Of a DNA stretch of 64,000 nucleotides, positions 34,808 to 46,400 are shown in pieces. Under the pieces are notes generated by a model, which saw only the letters and a list, made by a program, of their open reading frames with translations, was not told the origin of the DNA and made no database searches. Position numbers and translations under genes: made by a program. Every line of letters starts with the position of its first letter. Position 1 is the stretch's first letter. Source of the stretch: Tetrapyrgos nigripes (taxonomy: Eukaryota; Basidiomycota; Agaricomycetes; Agaricales; Campanellaceae); NCBI GenBank assembly GCA_013368315.1, contig JAACJM010000019.1, positions 372,001 to 436,000 on the forward strand. The letters are read 5' to 3'.

Positions 34808-35457
34808 GCTTTTCAAGATCTACCCAGAGTTTCTCAAATTGACGAGTCTTTTCAGTTAATGTCCCGATACAAACGAAGACAGAATATCTGTGCAGTGTGT
34901 AGGTAGTTATATATATATCTGTATCTTTGTGGAAGTGGAATTTATGAAGAGCTTATGTCCTGCCAGGGCCGTCTTGTGCGGTTGCTGTTGACTCATAAGC
35001 AGGTAGCCCCTTTGGGCACGTACCGCCAAAAAAAAATAAAACAACTTACATCCCTTCTTTGTTTTTCGTAGAAGAACTGGACGGGCAAAGAAGAAAACCG
35101 GTATCAGGTGAAATGAAGAGAAGAAAAGACGTCGACACATCCCAAGCACAACTAGAGAATGAAACGAACTCGACTCGCTTGAAACCAACGGCGTCAACGA
35201 CAACATTACACCTATATCTTGATGTTTAATTGAGCATTCCCCCCCTCAACCGAAAGAAAGATGGTCGAGGCAGCAAAGCACTGTTCAATCCTTTCAGGAA
35301 ACTCCCAATGAGTTGCGACCCAAACGTTACTAAAATTGACGAAAGAAAAGATACTATGGTACTACAACATTTGGTGCGTATTGGGTATAGGTATAACGCA
35401 GATCTAAGCAAGCGGAAAATGGAGGTCGGGGTATCTCATCACTACATTGTGAGCTCT
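34808..35457. other. Intergenic stretch between convergent genes
   Basis: This is the 3' flank of the F-box gene (plus) and the secreted repeat protein (minus). No gene is seen. Short frames at 35226-35535 are on both strands and featureless. Confidence 0.4.
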
Positions 35458-38400
35458 CTATGCACTGGCGACAGGTCTGCCTTGGTCATCGATAGGAGTG
35501 ACAGAGGCAAAGTTCTTGAAACGTATTGGGTGTGATTAGTTTAATAGGACTTGTTAATGAGAGTAAACAACTCACAGTTGTGATACCGAACGCTGCGTTG
35601 AAGAGGTCAGCTTGTCCTCCAGTCTTTGCTGCGGCACCGTTAACAGCTTGTTGGGCTGTCGCACATGTAGCCTTTGCAGTTGCATCAGCACCACACTTGT
35701 TGGTTAACGTGTCACATATGAACTGCGCGATGATGCCGATTGCCTGGGCGCTACCATGGTCGTACGAAGCTATGGGGTGAATGTCAAAGACCGTAAAAAT
35801 GATAAGTCTCAAGACAACTTACTCTTGTCGACAGGCTCGAATGAGGCTAAAGAGCAACAAGTTTAGCAAGCAAAGGAAGAACCACCAAGAACAACTTACT
35901 CTCTTTGCGGTTGTCGAAGCCCTGACCGAACTCAATTTGGGGGACGGAACACGAGCCAAAGTCTCCAATACCTCCAGCTGCACTGCCAGTGTTGTTAGCG
36001 GCACCTGCACCTGCGTTGGCATCGTTGGCTCCTGCATCTGCACCAGTGTTGGCACCAGCATTTGCATCACCACCAGCACCAGCAGCACCTGATCCAGTTC
36101 CAGCAACAGCGTTTCCTTGGTTGTCGATGGCGGTCACCGAAGCAAAGTCCTACGAGAAGGAATAGGGGTAAGCAGATGAATAGTATAATCGCACCAAAGC
36201 ACTCACAGTGGTAATACCGAAAGCAGCGTTGAAGAGGTCAGCTTGCTCGCCTATCCGACCAGTCAGTAATGAAGTGTGGTTGAGGGGATCAGGAGGACTC
36301 ACCAGTCTTGGCTGCTCCAGTGTTCGCTGCTGCCAGGCCCTTTGCACAAGTGTCCTTTGCAGTTTGATCAGCACCACACTTGTTGACGAGGGTGTCACAC
36401 ATGAACTGATTGGGTATAATTTAGTAAAGAAATGTGCCAGTGGAAGTGGATCGTCACAAACCTGGGTTATAATGCCGATGGCCTTAATTGAGAGTGTTTC
36501 AGTAAGGGACTGTCAGTTTTCCGGGTAAATATAGTTTATCACAAACCTGGGCACTACCGTGGTCGTAAGAAGCTGGACAGAAAGAGAACGTGAGCTGATG
36601 AGATAGAGAATTTTATGCGAAGAGACAAACTTTTGTCCACTGGCTCGAAAGAAGTTTCCTTACGGCCGTCGAATCCAGCACCAAATTCAATCTGTGGGAC
36701 AGAGCATGAACCAAAGTCTCCGATACCTCCAGCGGCACTGCTAGTGTTGCCAGCGGCACCTGCACCCGCATCGGCATTGTTGGCTCCTGCATCTGCGCCG
36801 GTGTTGGCACCAGTAGTTGCGTTACCACCAGCAGCAGCAGCGCCTGATCCAGTTCCGGCAACGGGTCTTCCTTGGTCGTCGATGGCGGTCACCGAAGCAA
36901 AGTCCTACGAGAAGGGATGAAAGGTAAGCAGATGGGTCTGCATAATTGGATCAAAGCACTCACAGTGGTAATACCGAAAGCAGCGTTGAAGAGGTCAGCT
37001 TGCTCGCCTATCCGATCAGTCAGTAACGAAGTGTGGTTGAGGGGATCAGGGAGACTCACCAGTCTTGGCTGCTCCAGTGTTTGCGGCTGCCTGGGCCTGT
37101 GCACAAGTGTCCTTTGCAGTTTGATCAGCACCACACTTGTTGACGAGGGTGTCACACATGAACTGATTGGGAATAATTTTAGTAAGGAATTTTGGGAATG
37201 CAAGTGAATTGTCACAAACCTGGGTTATAATACCGATGGCCTGGATTGAGAGTGTTTCAGTAAGCTGTCAGACTTCCGGGTATATACGGTGTTATCACAA
37301 ACCTGGGCGCTACCGTGGTTGTAAGAAGCTGAATAGAAAGAGAACATGAACTTGAGAACAGAGAATATCATGAAAAGAGACGAACTTTTGTCAACTGGCT
37401 CGAAGGAAGTCTCCTTACGGTTGTCGAATCCAACACCAAACTCGATCTGTGGGACAGAGCATGAACCAAAGTCGCCGATGGCCCCTGCATTGCCGGTAGC
37501 GGCACCTCCAGTAGCTGTGGAATTAGAGCTAGCAGCGCCAGTTGCTACCGCAGCAGCCGTGGCAGCAACAGTGACGGTGACGGTAGACTAATTTGGTTAA
37601 CTCAGTACATAACAAATAAGAAAGGAAATCGAGGCTCTTACCTCACAAGGAGGTACAGCGGACCCAGTTGCTATTGCTGCTGTAGTCGTGGGGGCAGCGG
37701 ACCCAATTGCTATTGCTGCTATAGTCGTGGGGACAGCGGTGGTGGCATTTCCACCGGCAGCGCTACCGCTGTTGGAGGCACTGTTTAACGTCAGCTTAAT
37801 CAACATCAAGAAAGATGCCTGATGAGGACAACTCACGCTCCACCGAAGGGTTCAGTGTTTGCTTGAGATCCCTTCTGGACAGTTTTCTGGGTGGCGGGGT
37901 CGAAGAAGAGGTTGGGGTCATTAGCGGGGTCTTGAGCTTGGACCAAACCGTTGAGCTCGGCGTTCTTGGGCGCCTGCTGGCAGAAAACTGAGTTACGGTT
38001 GGCGGGAGGGTTCGTGGAGAAATCCTAAAAGTTGATAGACAGATAAGAATCAAACATGTATCTGTGAGCAAAGCTTTGATAGCATACGGGAGGCGTGTTC
38101 TTTTCTGCTTGTCGGTACTCGATGGCGAGGTTGATCATGTTTTGCTTGGTGGCATCATCGAACTGCTGAGCAGCATCTGAAAATTAGTAAAATTAGTCAT
38201 ATTCTCTCTAAGAAAAAAGAACGAAACATACCGATGATCTGATCAGCCATGTCTTGTTGAGTACATTCGCCTTATGAACAAAGACCATGATGACAAGACA
38301 AAAAGAATCGCAAGAGAAGAAACATAATGTGTCCACATGTTAGCATTGATACTAAGCACATTGTATGTTACTTACCTTGAGCTGCGAGCAGAGGAGTGAT

Positions 38401-38607
38401 GGCGGCACCTGCGAGCGTACCACAGACTTGTCCAGGGCAGGCAGAACTGAGCTTATCAATGACAGCAGGGTGTTCTTGACCAAAGCGACGAGGGTTGAGA
38501 TGAACAGCCCTGTTATCTCTCTCCAACCATCTCATACGACCAACAACCCCATCCGAGACAGCGAGAACAGACAAAGCCAAGGCACCAAAGTTGGATTTAG
38601 AAATCAT
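35458..38607 (-). CDS. Secreted protein with three tandem four-cysteine modules
   Basis: No function is recognised. A signal sequence (MISKSNFGALALSVLAVSDG) precedes a unique N-terminal region with CPGQVCGTLAGA and ECTQQDMADQIIDAAQQFDD. An Ala/Thr/Ser-rich linker follows. Then come three copies of a ~95-residue module: GDFGSCSVPQIEFG-GFD-RKE, TSFEPVDK-SY-HGSAQAIGI, QF-CDTL-NKCGAD, TAK-TCA and QADLFNAAFGITT. Each has four cysteines. Modules 1, 2 and 3 lie at about 37490-36960, 36745-36200 and 35965-35560. Linkers between them are Ala/Gly/Asn-rich (GANTGADAGANNADAGAGA). The last exon ends RPVASA-stop at 35458. About 18 short introns occur, and the introns are repeated along with the exons. A role at the wall or outside is likely from the signal peptide; the rest is open. 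Confidence 0.75.
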
Positions 38608-40448
38608 TTTCGAGCGTCAAGCTTCGGCAGAAGAAGGAAAAATTGAAAGAAAGTGTTTGCTTGTGGGCGTTGAGGGTTGACTGGGGGTTTTAAAAAGGAA
38701 CGCTGTAGACCGAAATCTGGAAGGTGAAAACAGACAGACACCTGGTCAAAGATGAAGAAAAAGAAACAGGCCGTCAACGACACAGGCAAAAGACCAAAAC
38801 TTCGCGAGAAGCAAGAGAGAAGACGCGTAGGTAAGGGAAAAAAAGAGGAATCCCAGCTCTTTTATATGGGATTCTCAGGCACATGGCCAGAGCGACCGGA
38901 ATCAATAGGTGTTGCAGCGGTCTTGGAGCATCATCATCTTCCAGGGTCGGGTTCTGGAAAAATTTTAGAGGTCAATTCAAAAGCAATGCCGAGTGTGATA
39001 ATCATATCACCGTTGCCAGATTTGTTGCTGGAGCCTCTGATAGAGCCGTGAGGTTCATGGTCTAAGGCTATTGCTTGCTGAATGGGATGACACTGCGAGT
39101 GGCAGAAGGAAGAGGAGAAGTGCAGGATTTGCTCGAGGAGCCGAGAAACCTCGAGCTTCGAGGTTATTTTCACACATGGACGATATTGGGACGATAGCTG
39201 ACATTACCGAGACTCATTGCCAATGCAAGTCGATGTATCGTTGCACACTCCCGGGCATTATGCAGTATTGAGGTAACTCATTGCAGAGAAGGGTTCTATG
39301 CACTCCTTGGAAGAACCTAAGTAGGTTGCGAATGAGTGACCCCAACCTTACATTATACATACCTGGACTTACTCATACTTGGATTTCCTTGTGGCCGATC
39401 GATACGGCCCGGTAGTCGACATACCCGTCTCCCAAGGTACATCCAACCGTTGCTATCCATGGACCCTTGCGTTAGCCTGACAGATTCTGACCTTCATGCA
39501 TATGCAGCACTTACGTTCTTCTCGACTTCGACCTGGCACGCAAAGAACCGGACCGCTCCAAAACCGTTCCCTCCAAAATTAATCGGTTCCTTGATGCATA
39601 ATAGACACTCTTCCGGACTTTTTTCGGAAAATTAACTCATGATGCGGGTAGCTATGGAATTTTACAACATACCTTGGCCTTGCCTTAGCTGTTGAAGGCC
39701 CTCGCTACATCCCCGTAAGCTGGTGCTTTCCGGGTCTAGATTATTGTGAAACGCAGGCAGGCGAGCGCAGGGCTGCTAAATTATTCCAGTTTCCATGTGT
39801 ACCGACACGTAGTTGATAGAAATTTACCGGACAGGTATGAACATGGTAGAGGCCAACTAACCCGACTCCGAGTACAGTGAAGCTCAGGGCGAAAGAGCAT
39901 CCGTGTAACTACCACAGGCACCGAGCCACGACATCAAGGAACAACAACAGTGAAAGATTCCCGAAGACTGTTCTCAATGAAGAACGATGTGAGGTTGATC
40001 AGGTAGTGATCGTAACCAATGCCACCAAAGCCAAAGAAACTGATCATCAAAGAGAAGAGAGGGAAAGTTAGCACCTCGGCGTTTTATAAAAAGAAAAAAA
40101 TTCGCGCTTTTCGTGTTTACCGCAACGGAATGTGGACTACAGACAAATGCCGTGCGGTAAGGAAAACCGAAGCGGATATGGGTGGACACGGAGAAGGCCT
40201 CTCGTGCACTGGTGGACATTGACGAACACCTTACGAACACCTTCCAACTGAAAGTAATAGTCAAAAGTAAGTAGTTCTCGTTGCGGCCTCTGGGGTCCAC
40301 GACATGACTTCATCAAACACTTGTAAAATATGGCATCGAAGAATGTGCATAGACACCAGAGTTGGAATGGAAGGATAAAGGATAAAGAATATTATTTCCG
40401 AAACAATGTCGTTTACAACAAGGTCGGTTCTTCTACAAGTGATAATGT
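38608..40448. other. Gene-free region of about 1.8 kb
   Basis: Short frames on both strands (for example a Lys-rich one at 40019-40222) have no family or splice support. No inverted or long direct repeat was noticed. Confidence 0.35.
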
Positions 40449-41044
40449 TTAGTGGTGGCCGTGGCCATGGTCGTCGTGGTCTTCGCGACCGTAGTAGTCC
40501 ATCTGGTAGACTAAGAAGAATGTATGAGCAAAAAACTAAACTGAAAGTCACGACGCGTACCAGATCCACACTCTTGGCAACGGTTCTGCTCGTCCCTCTC
40601 GAGAGGGAACCAGAGGACATCGTGAGAGTCTGCAGGGGAGCCAGTGCAGCCGACAATTCGCGTGTGGCCCTAGAAGAGGAACGCGACACAGGCAAGTTGA
40701 ATTCGGGTATGTCAGAAAAACCAAAAAAAAAAATGACGCACTCCGGAAGGAACGAGAATGGGATCCTTTTTGGTACCAATACGACTAGAGTCTAAAGGAG
40801 CGGTGTCGAAGACGGGAACTCCCTCAAGCTCTCCGAGGTGCTGAAGACGCTCGAGACCGGTTGACTGCTCGTGGATGCCGGGGACTTCACCATCCTTTAC
40901 ACCAGGACCGAAAAGTTGGGGAGGTGGAGGGCCGTGACCTGAAGTTTTGCGCGCAGAGACTGAAAAGGCGCGAGTAGCAGGTTTGAAGGAGGAGGCTGCA
41001 GTCCTGGCAGCAGGACGGACAGCCGTAAGAGCTCTGCTGAACAT
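40449..41044 (-). CDS. COX4: Cytochrome c oxidase subunit Vb (yeast Cox4 family), mitochondrial
   Basis: This is the zinc-binding nuclear subunit of respiratory complex IV, facing the mitochondrial matrix. A presequence rich in Arg, Ala and Ser (MFSRALTAVRPAARTAASSF) is followed by a Pro/Gly-rich stretch, LGELEGVPVFDTAPLDSSRI, GTKKDPILVPS, and, after an intron, GHTRIVGCTGSPADSHDVLW. The zinc site includes the Cys of RIVGC and the Cys pair in RCQECGS. The last intron (about 40514-40563) is followed by VYQMDYYGRED and a His/Asp-rich tail to the stop at 40449. The start at 41044 gives the presequence; the frame is open further upstream without family support. It is divergent from the aspartate-semialdehyde dehydrogenase gene (285-base gap). 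Confidence 0.92.
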
Positions 41045-41329
41045 ATTGGCTGGCAGTAAGAGGTAGTACTGGTCACGCTTTGTGACACACGAATTTTCCC
41101 GAGTCCGCCTATGCGATAGTCTCGACTGTGCCCAGTCCCAGCTCTTTGCTTTCTGTGTCCAAATTTTACTAGAGTTGTAATCAAACGAGTCACAGAACCA
41201 CTCTTTGACAAATTTCAACAAGCGTATTCCTTTTCCCCTTCCTCCATCCCGAAAATTGCGCCCACAACGTCAGACATCGATTTCGAGACTGCGTCATCAC
41301 GGATTCACGAAATTTTCACTCTCCAAGCA

Positions 41330-42556
41330 ATGTCCACCATATCCCAGTCCCATCCATCTCCATCAAAGATTATAGCTCCAAACGCCCCTCAACCACAAGA
41401 TTCCAAACCCAAGATCAAGGTCGGCGTCCTGGGTGCTACCGGTACCGTTGGTCAACGATTTATCGTCCTACTCTCTACACATCCATGGTTCGTTATCGAT
41501 TCTCTTGGCGCATCGGCCAGGAGTGCAGGGAAGTCGTATAAAGATGCAGTGAAGTGGAAGCAGGTCACGCCCATACCAAGTGTAACCGCCAACCTCATTG
41601 TCAAGGAATGTCTTCCGGAACATTTCAGTGATTGTCAGATTGTGTTTAGTGGCTTGGACGCTGATGTTGCTGGAGATATCGGTGTGTGGATTCGTTCGTG
41701 CACACGACCATGTCAGACTGACTGAGACGTCTCAGAGGGTGCGTTCCGCGCTGCAAACTTGGCTGTATTTTCAAATGCAAAAAACTACCGTCGGGATCCC
41801 AACGTTCCACTCATTGTTCCCCTTGTCAATCCATCTCATCTTTCCATCATCCCTCAGCAACAAAGCTTGCATTCCCCACCTCTGACCAAAGGCTTCATTG
41901 TCACAAATGCCAATTGTTCCACCACCGGATGTGTAATACCTCTGGCAGCACTCGAGAAGGCTTTTGGACCACTCGAGAGTCTTATCGTCACCACAATGCA
42001 GGCGATCAGCGGTGCTGGCTACCCAGGAGTCCCTTCACTTGATATCCTCGACAACATCGTTCCGCACATCGGTGGCGAAGAAGAAAAGATTGAATGGGAG
42101 ACTCTCAAAATTTTAGGAGGCATTACCGAGAAGGAGGATGGCCTGAAAGCCTTTGACATGCACTCGAGTAAACCTCTTCGTGTTTCTGCATCTTGCAATC
42201 GTGTCCCTGTCATCGACGGTCACACTGAATGTGTGTCTGTGCGTTTTGCTCGCCGTCCTCCGCCGTCGCCACAACAAGTACGCGAAGCATTGGCAGCATA
42301 TACTCCGGATGCTCAGACTCTGGGTTGCCCGAGTGCTCCTCGGAAGACTATCGTTGTGCATGAGGAACCCGATAGGCCACAACCTAGATTAGATCGATAC
42401 TTCCAAGATGGTGCCGGGGTTAGTGTTGGACGGGTCAGGCAATGTCAGGTGTTGGACATCAAGTTTGTTGTACTCGCAAACAACGTCAGCATTGGCGCTG
42501 CAACGAGTAGTTTGATCAATGCGGAATTTGCGGTGTTGAAAGGGGTCGTTCAGTAG
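41330..42556 (+). CDS. HOM2: Aspartate-semialdehyde dehydrogenase
   Basis: It reduces beta-aspartyl phosphate to aspartate semialdehyde with NADPH, the branch step to threonine, methionine and homoserine. The NADP-binding loop is VGVLGATGTVGQRF. Other family blocks are CQIVFSGLDADVAGDIEGAF, the catalytic Cys in IVTNANCSTTGC, TMQAISGAGYPGVPSLDILD, the substrate-binding Arg and catalytic His in CNRVPVIDGHTE, and VLANNVSIGAATSS near the end. One intron (about 41681-41736) sits inside GDIEGAF, joining G|AG in phase. An N-terminal extension of about 28 residues rich in Pro and Ser precedes the Rossmann fold. Length and motifs are complete, so it should be functional. Confidence 0.95.
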
Positions 42557-42902
42557 AAACTAGAGGAAAAGAAGGATTATAGTAGAAGGTATATTTAGTT
42601 TGTACTGATCTCTGCGAATTAATAGCTCATTGAAACAGTTTTGTGCTCCACTGGTTACTGCTGTTTTACTTCGACGAGAAATGAAACACATACTCTCTGA
42701 TTTGGATCCTTGGCTCCTTACAGCAAAATCTTGGTCATTTATGCATATGGCGGGTGACTTTCTTGAAACGCGCTCCTTTCACTCCCTTCCACCACCACTT
42801 TTTTCTTCTTGTCTTTCTTTTCTTTGACCGCTAGTCTTCTTCATTACCACTCTTTAATTGCCTCAAGACACCACGCTATAGCATTCCCATTATACACGAC
42901 TC
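42557..42902. other. Short intergenic region before the CAX pair
   Basis: No gene. The pyrimidine-rich stretch at about 42775-42860 is typical of fungal promoters just before the ATG. Confidence 0.4.
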
Positions 42903-45855
42903 ATGTATCAGCCTAATCAACTACTACAAACAGAAGAAGTGCTAGCTCGCTTTCACTCCATAACGTCGACCAACTCAAGAACATACCTGGGAAACTCTGG
43001 ACAGTCGTCAAAGGCAAAACCTTTGCCTTTGTATCGCGAATCACGAAGTTATGATAGTTTACCTCACGAACGTAGCAGCGACCATGGCTGGAGGAGATGG
43101 AGTTGGTCTGGCTTGATGGATGGTTGGAGGCATCTGCTTTTTGGTTCCTGTAAGTGTATGTTACGTCCAATTTGTCGAAACGATTTCTGACCGATCCTTC
43201 CATCGGCGGTATAGGGTTGAACGTTCTATTATTGGTGGTCCCAGTTGCTGTGCGTCACTGTGATTTTCTTCCGTGTTGACAATAAATCTTATAGGTGTTA
43301 CCTCGTATAGTGGGCAGTCAACAGGTTGATGCCAGATTATCATAGATTAATTTTTATATGCAAGTATCCTCCTTGTTCTATCCTCCGTCTCGAGGTTGAC
43401 CTTTGCTTCAGTATGCCTTGTATCGCTCATTCCCCTTGTAAAGGTTTGTTGCTAATTATATGCATTGTCCGGACTCCTGATCAATTTATTGGCTTGTAGA
43501 TGCACGACGTTACTAGCCACGAATTAGCTGTCAAAATTGGTGGATCGAGAGCAGGTCTGGTGAACGCTACATTGGTAAGTCATTTATATCATCGCATGCT
43601 AATGCCCCATCTGAACAGTTCTCACAGAGCAACACGTATGTTTTTCTTCACTTGCTCTTCCTGGCGGGCTGACACGCACTGGCTATTCAGTGTAGTACTC
43701 GTCATAGCCGTGAGCAGCTCTGTTTCCCGCTCTTTGGAACTCCGTTCTTACTGCTTACCTAGATCAGTGCTCTCAGAAAAGTAAATCCGCTAGCCCCTTC
43801 AAAGTGCAACTTGTAATTAACCTCTCCATTTTATCTTACTTCAGTGCGAGCTGCAGATTGTGCAATCCTCTTGTAAAGTGGCTCTGTACCGTTGTATCGG
43901 ACTCATGAGGTTCATATATTTTCCCCAGTGATTGGTTCGCTTCTCGGAAAACTTCGTATGTATACAGTCTCTTGTGACATATATTTTCAAAGACTGATTT
44001 GCTGTCGCCGCCGGCAGTCTTGATCCTCGGATTGTGTTTCTTTGGCGGTGGTCTGCGCTTTTCGGAGCAGGTATTTGATCCTAGTAAGTCCGCCGAGATC
44101 CTTTCCAAACCACTCTCATCGAGTTCTCATCGTTTCTATCTATGTTTAGCGGCTAATCAAATGCATACTTCTCTTCTGAGCATTAGTGTTACCGCTCTTC
44201 TCATACCCGCAGCCTATCATTTTGTTTTAAGCCATAATCCGGATGTCATCAAGCCTCGCCAAAGAGAAGCAATTATGAAAATGAGTCATGGAGTAGGTGG
44301 TCTATTCATGCCGTTTTGTTGTGCGATTGAATCTTTTTTCTCTCTCTTCAGGTGTCAATTATACTCATCTTCGGTAAGAAATAATTTGACGGTCTTCATA
44401 GCCCGGTAATTGACGCGACATTATCGCTATGCAGTCTACCTTTCTTACCTCCTCTTCCAACTGGTCTCTCACACCCACCTATATGAAGATTTGCAAGAGA
44501 AGAGCCACAGACTATCCCTCAAGGTCGCTCCTATATTTCATCTTGACAAAGGCAAAACGCGGGACGACCAACAACCCAATAACTTCAGCGGCAGCGTCGA
44601 TCGGGAATTCGAAATCGCCAATTGCTCCAAAAATGTCCGCAACACAATATCAGCTTCATCTTCCGATGAAAATCTGTTCAGACAGAACGCCGTTCCGGTT
44701 TGGGGTACACCGTATTGCAAATCTCAAGGTCAATGTGGATTTTCGTCCGCTTCGGATATTATGCTTGCAGAACCCCGGGGAGTCTACCCCGCTCTTAGAA
44801 GTGGAACTGTCCGTCTAATGGATGTTCACGGGAACCCAATCCAACGACAAGCCGATTTGACCGGTCGAAATGATGGGAGTGCAAGGTCTAGTACCGATCT
44901 CATAGAGGTATCTTTGCATTCTCAGAGGAAGAGCTTTTTGAAAAATCCATCCCCTGCATCGAATTCTGGCAGTGAAACGGAGATGCAGAGACCCGCGAAG
45001 CTCAGCTGGTTCATGACCATCATGTCTTTGCTTTTCGTAACTCTTGTATGTGTATCATCGTGGACCCTATATGAGTTACCAGAGCTGACTGTATGTGCAT
45101 CTTAGGCTGTTGCATTCACTGCAGATAGACTTGTGGAGTCTATGAACGAGATCTCCTTCGTTGGGAAGCAGTGGGTTGCCTTGATTTTGTTGCCTGCTGT
45201 TAGCTCGATTGCAGGTCGGTCTTATAATTTTGGCCTTGGCGCTATTGATTTACATAACCACCTCTCGTTACAGAATGCGGAAACGCTATAGGAGGGTCTG
45301 TGAAGGATCAATTGACATTTAGTATAAGTGTTACTGTTGGCTCCTCGATTGTAGGTCAAACTTCTACCGATAGTGCTTCATCGACTCATCACACCTTTTA
45401 AAACTAGCAAACAGCCCTATTCGTCATCCCGTAAGTTATATTTTTCCTGTCGTCGGTCTCTTTTGAGTTTGATCTTATGCTTCTTATAGGTTGATGGTCA
45501 CATTAGCGTGGGGTATGGGCAAGCCTCTTGCTCTACTGTTTGACCCTTTTGAATCGCTGGTACTTTACATGTCCGGTGTGTCCGTGGCGTATCGATGGCT
45601 TGCATGATTTTAATTGACCGATTTTAGTTCAAACCATGACCCATGTCATGGGAGACAACAAGTCTAACTGGATGGAAGGGCTGATTCTTGTGTCCCTATA
45701 CTTCGCCATAGCCGTGTCTTTTTGGTTCTACCCAGGTATGTTGATCATTTTACAGAAGGCTTTTATTGCCAAATCTCAATCTCATCACCAAATCTTCTCA
45801 CCTAGGACCATCTCTTCCTCCTTCACTCGGCGCTACTTGTGCTGTGTCTCTATAG
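42903..45855 (+). CDS. CAX-type vacuolar Ca2+/H+ exchanger, tandem copy 1 (alpha-1 Glu replaced)
   Basis: CaCA-superfamily antiporters load Ca2+ into the vacuole using the proton gradient. The N-terminus MYQPNQLLQTEEVLARFHS is cytosolic and polar. Helices include LNVLLLVVPVAW and FIL-CLVSLIPLVK. The alpha-1 repeat reads LVNATLFSQSNTVVLVIA, where family members have a Glu two residues after the Thr; here it is Val (GTA, 43695-43697). The exon order continues with ISALRK, CELQIVQSSL, LILGLCFFGGGLRF and a long Ser-rich loop starting after SHTHLYEDLQEKSHRLSLKV. The alpha-2 repeat LLPAVSSIAECGNAIGGSVK keeps its Glu. The end is LPPSLGATCAVSL-stop at 45853. About fourteen introns are inferred, including a GC-AG one at 43360-43411. 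Transport may be impaired or altered; that is inference. Confidence 0.8.
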
Positions 45856-46400
45856 GTCTACCTTCCCGGACAAAATATTATCGCTAGTGTGATTTGAAAT
45901 CAACTCTGTTGTTCTATAATTGTAACACTCTATGGACAACCTTATCTCTAAAGCGAATCCGCTCAATAGTTTACCTATGGCCACACGACTTTCCTCGTCC
46001 TCGGGTCATGTTTCTGTATTCATAGACTATTTTAGTAGAGTTTCTTTCACAGACTGACCGCCATACTGCGGAGTAGACTCCGCATACCTGCTACGGACGG
46101 CTATGATCGAGCTCCAATGAGCATCCGACATATGCGGGACAAAAGGAACGGAGTTTTTTGTTTCCTTTTGTTGTGGCGAGCTGGTTTGTGGAGATCGCGG
46201 AGCTGTCTGCTTACGGCAATATTCTTTCCATTTACGGCAGTTGGTGCTCTCGTTTAACTTAGGCGACAGCCTCCAGACGAACGGTTGAGCTTCCTTCCTT
46301 CCCTCCTCCATCACCACCACTCTCTTTACTCGTCTCGCTCTTTCCTTAGTTTTTCTTCCCCACAAACTCAAGACGCCCCATCATCGTTGTACGCAAACTC
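45856..46400. other. Spacer between the two CAX copies
   Basis: About 545 bases with no supported gene. It serves as the 3' end of copy 1 and promoter of copy 2. The pyrimidine-rich stretch at 46285-46360 resembles that before copy 1. Confidence 0.4.

Noticed and set aside
40019..40222. Lys-rich 67-codon ORF that looks ribosomal-protein-like at first sight
   Set aside because: No family motif, no splice context, and composition fits AT-rich intergenic DNA.
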